From the NCBI GenBank assembly GCA_009760885.1, contig CM019704.1, positions 10,748,303 to 10,812,302 on the forward strand: a DNA stretch of 64,000 nucleotides, written 5' to 3'. The notes below the pieces were generated by a model, which saw nothing but the letters and a program-made list of their open reading frames with translations, was not told the DNA's origin and searched no databases. The translations under genes and the position numbers were made by a program. The DNA comes from Achatina immaculata. Taxonomy: Eukaryota; Mollusca; Gastropoda; Stylommatophora; Achatinidae. Shown here one piece after another: positions 50,801 to 53,800 of the stretch; position 1 is the stretch's first letter, and the number at the start of each line of letters is the position of its first letter.

Positions 50801-53800
50801 CCATGTCTTCGTGGTGCTCTGATTAACGAAATGTTCTGCTTTTTCTTTCTGGCTAACAAGCCAGGGCTTGTCATGGCTTCCACTGTGGCAACGTCTGCTG
50901 AGATGGTAAAGTGTTAGGTGATCTGTGGATCTTTAAACCAGCTGCGCTAATCCACATCCAACATAATCCTTGTGCTTCTACAACACCACAGCACCGACTG
51001 CTAAAAGCAGCAGTTGGCAGCTTCAGGAAGACCACATGAGGGAGAAAATTCTGCTGATGACAAGAATTACAACAGCACGAACTTAATCAAACAAAGCAAA
51101 ATCCTGCTGAAACAAGGAGCTGTGAAATATTCTTACGTTTTTGTTCCTACTGCAGCCTGAGCAAAGCTGGCAACTGCACCATCTATATCATGCAACAAAG
51201 AAAACAGTAAAACACAAAGCACTTCACATCTTATATCATGTTAAAACTGTAACTAATGTATAGTTCTGATTTCACATCATTTCACTCATGATTCTACTAC
51301 ACATGCAAATGAAAATAACTGTTAAAAATAATACATGACAATGCAGTCTTATTCAAGTATTATCCAAAAAGAGATACACTTTACAAAATTGTTAATATTT
51401 ATACAGCTGAAGATTCTCTATTTCAGAATATAAAGACTGATACACTGGCCCTTTAACTCTTGGACATCATTAGCTGCTTAAGTGACTTTAACATTTTTTT
51501 TAACTAACTGCCATCATATTGTTTTCCTCCATAGTTGGGAATTCATAATTTTAAGCTGCAGTAAAAGCTACAAACAGCAATTGCATCATTTCAAAGTAAA
51601 ACATGGTGGCTGCGAAGAATGATAAAAAAATGTTTGTATGTTGTGGTTGTTCTTCTGCAGTCTAACAATTAAACTTCATTTTTTAACATTTGTATGACAT
51701 ACAGTATAAAAATACATGACACAAATGAACAAAAAAATCTTAATTCTAACTACACAAACTTTCATAATGTTCATACTAAATAATTCAAAATATTTACAAT
51801 GACAAAGCAAACATACATTATTATTATAAAGTAACATTACTGGTAAAATAAATGGGCAGAGAAGCACAGGTTGGCAGAAATTTAACATAATAGAGAGAGT
51901 GGGATAGACTAAGCTGACAGAAAGCACCAGAGATGATTAACTATGATGAAACATGATCATTCTTACTACAGTTAAAGCCTCTAATGATTATGATGACAGG
52001 AGAAAAGAGAATTGTGACAGCAAGGTCATCTAACAGGAGCTGGTCAAGATTCTCTGCCATGTCTTCGTGGTGCTCTGATTAACGAAATGTTCTGCTTTTT
52101 CTTTCTGGCTAACAAGCCAGGGCTTGTCATGGCTTCCACTGTGGCAACGTCTGCTGAGATGGTAAAGTGTTAGGTGATCTGTGGATCTTTAAACCAGCTG
52201 CGCTAATCCACATCCAACATAATCCTTGTGCTTCTACAACACCACAGCACCGACTGCTAAAAGCAGCAGTTGGCAGCTTCAGGAAGACCACATGAGGGAG
52301 AAAATTCTGCTGATGACAAGAATTACAACAGCACGAACTTAATCAAACAAAGCAAAATCCTGCTGAAACAAGGAGCTGTGAAATATTCTTACGTTTTTGT
52401 TCCTACTGCAGCCTGAGCAAAGCTGGCAACTGCACCATCTATATCATGCAACAAAGAAAACAGTAAAACACAAAGCACTTCACATCTTATATCATGTTAA
52501 AACTGTAACTAATGTATAGTTCTGATTTCACATCATTTCACTCATGATTCTACTACACATGCAAATGAAAATAACTGTTAAAAATAATACATGACAATGC
52601 AGTCTTATTCAAGTATTATCCAAAAAGAGATACACTTTACAAAATTGTTAATATTTATACAGCTGAAGATTCTCTATTTCAGAATATAAAGACTGATACA
52701 CTGGCCCTTTAACTCTTGGACATCATTAGCTGCTTAAGTGACTTTAACATTTTTTTTAACTAACTGCCATCATATTGTTTTCCTCCATAGTTGGGAATTC
52801 ATAATTTTAAGCTGCAGTAAAAGCTACAAACAGCAATTGCATCATTTCAAAGTAAAACATGGTGGCTGCGAAGAATGATAAAAAAATGTTTGTATGTTGT
52901 GGTTGTTCTTCTGCAGTCTAACAATTAAACTTCATTTTTTAACATTTGTATGACATACAGTATAAAAATACATGACACAAATGAACAAAAAAATCTTAAT
53001 TCTAACTACACAAACTTTCATAATGTTCATACTAAATAATTCAAAATATTTACAATGACAAAGCAAACATACATTAAATCTATACATACCAGTTTTCTTT
53101 CTTTGTGAAGGCAGAGGTCTGACCAGCGATCCATTTTTAGGTTGCTTACTGATAAAAGTATTTAAGACTTTGCTAACCAACACCTTGACACCCCCAATAT
53201 CTTCTGGCTTCTCACCTGAAAGAAAGAAGCAAATCAGGTCACCTCAACATAAACAACATCACACACATCAAACATGGAATTTATTCCTCTCATGCTAAAT
53301 GTGAACTACAGTCATCAGGATGAAGTTCGGTGTTCTCTAGGTTCTGCTGGTGACTCTACAGTCTCTGCCTCAGTTCTAAACTGTGTGACTCTACAGTCTC
53401 TGCCTCAGATCTAAACTATGTGACTCTACAGTCTCTGCCTCAGATCTAAACTATGTGACTCTACAGTCTCTGCCTCAGATCTAAACTATGTGACTCTACA
53501 GTCTCTGCCTCAGATCTAAACTGTGTGATTCTACAGTCTCTGCCTCATATCTAAACTATGTGATTCTACAGTCTCTGCCTCAGTTCTAAACTGTGTGACT
53601 CTACAGCTAGTCTCCACATTAGATCTAAACTATGTGACTCTACAGCCAGCCTCCACATTAGATCTAAACTATGTGACTCTACAGCCAGCCTCCACATTAG
53701 ATCTAAACTATGCGACCTAGTAAGAAATTAACAGTGCCAACTTGTTCGTCTGAAAAAAAAAAAAAAACGAACTAATGCAGAATACATTTTTTTTAAAGTT

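Larger units (their letters stand above)
50545..53076. repeat. 1.26-kb tandem duplication containing exon 4
   Basis: 50545-51808 and 51809-53065 repeat each other; AACATACATTA stands at all three borders (50545, 51809, 53066). It overlaps the end of the 0.82-kb duplication, so the events are nested. The copy at 51809 lacks the nine-base GCTGAGTAA present in the copy at 50545. Confidence 0.93.
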
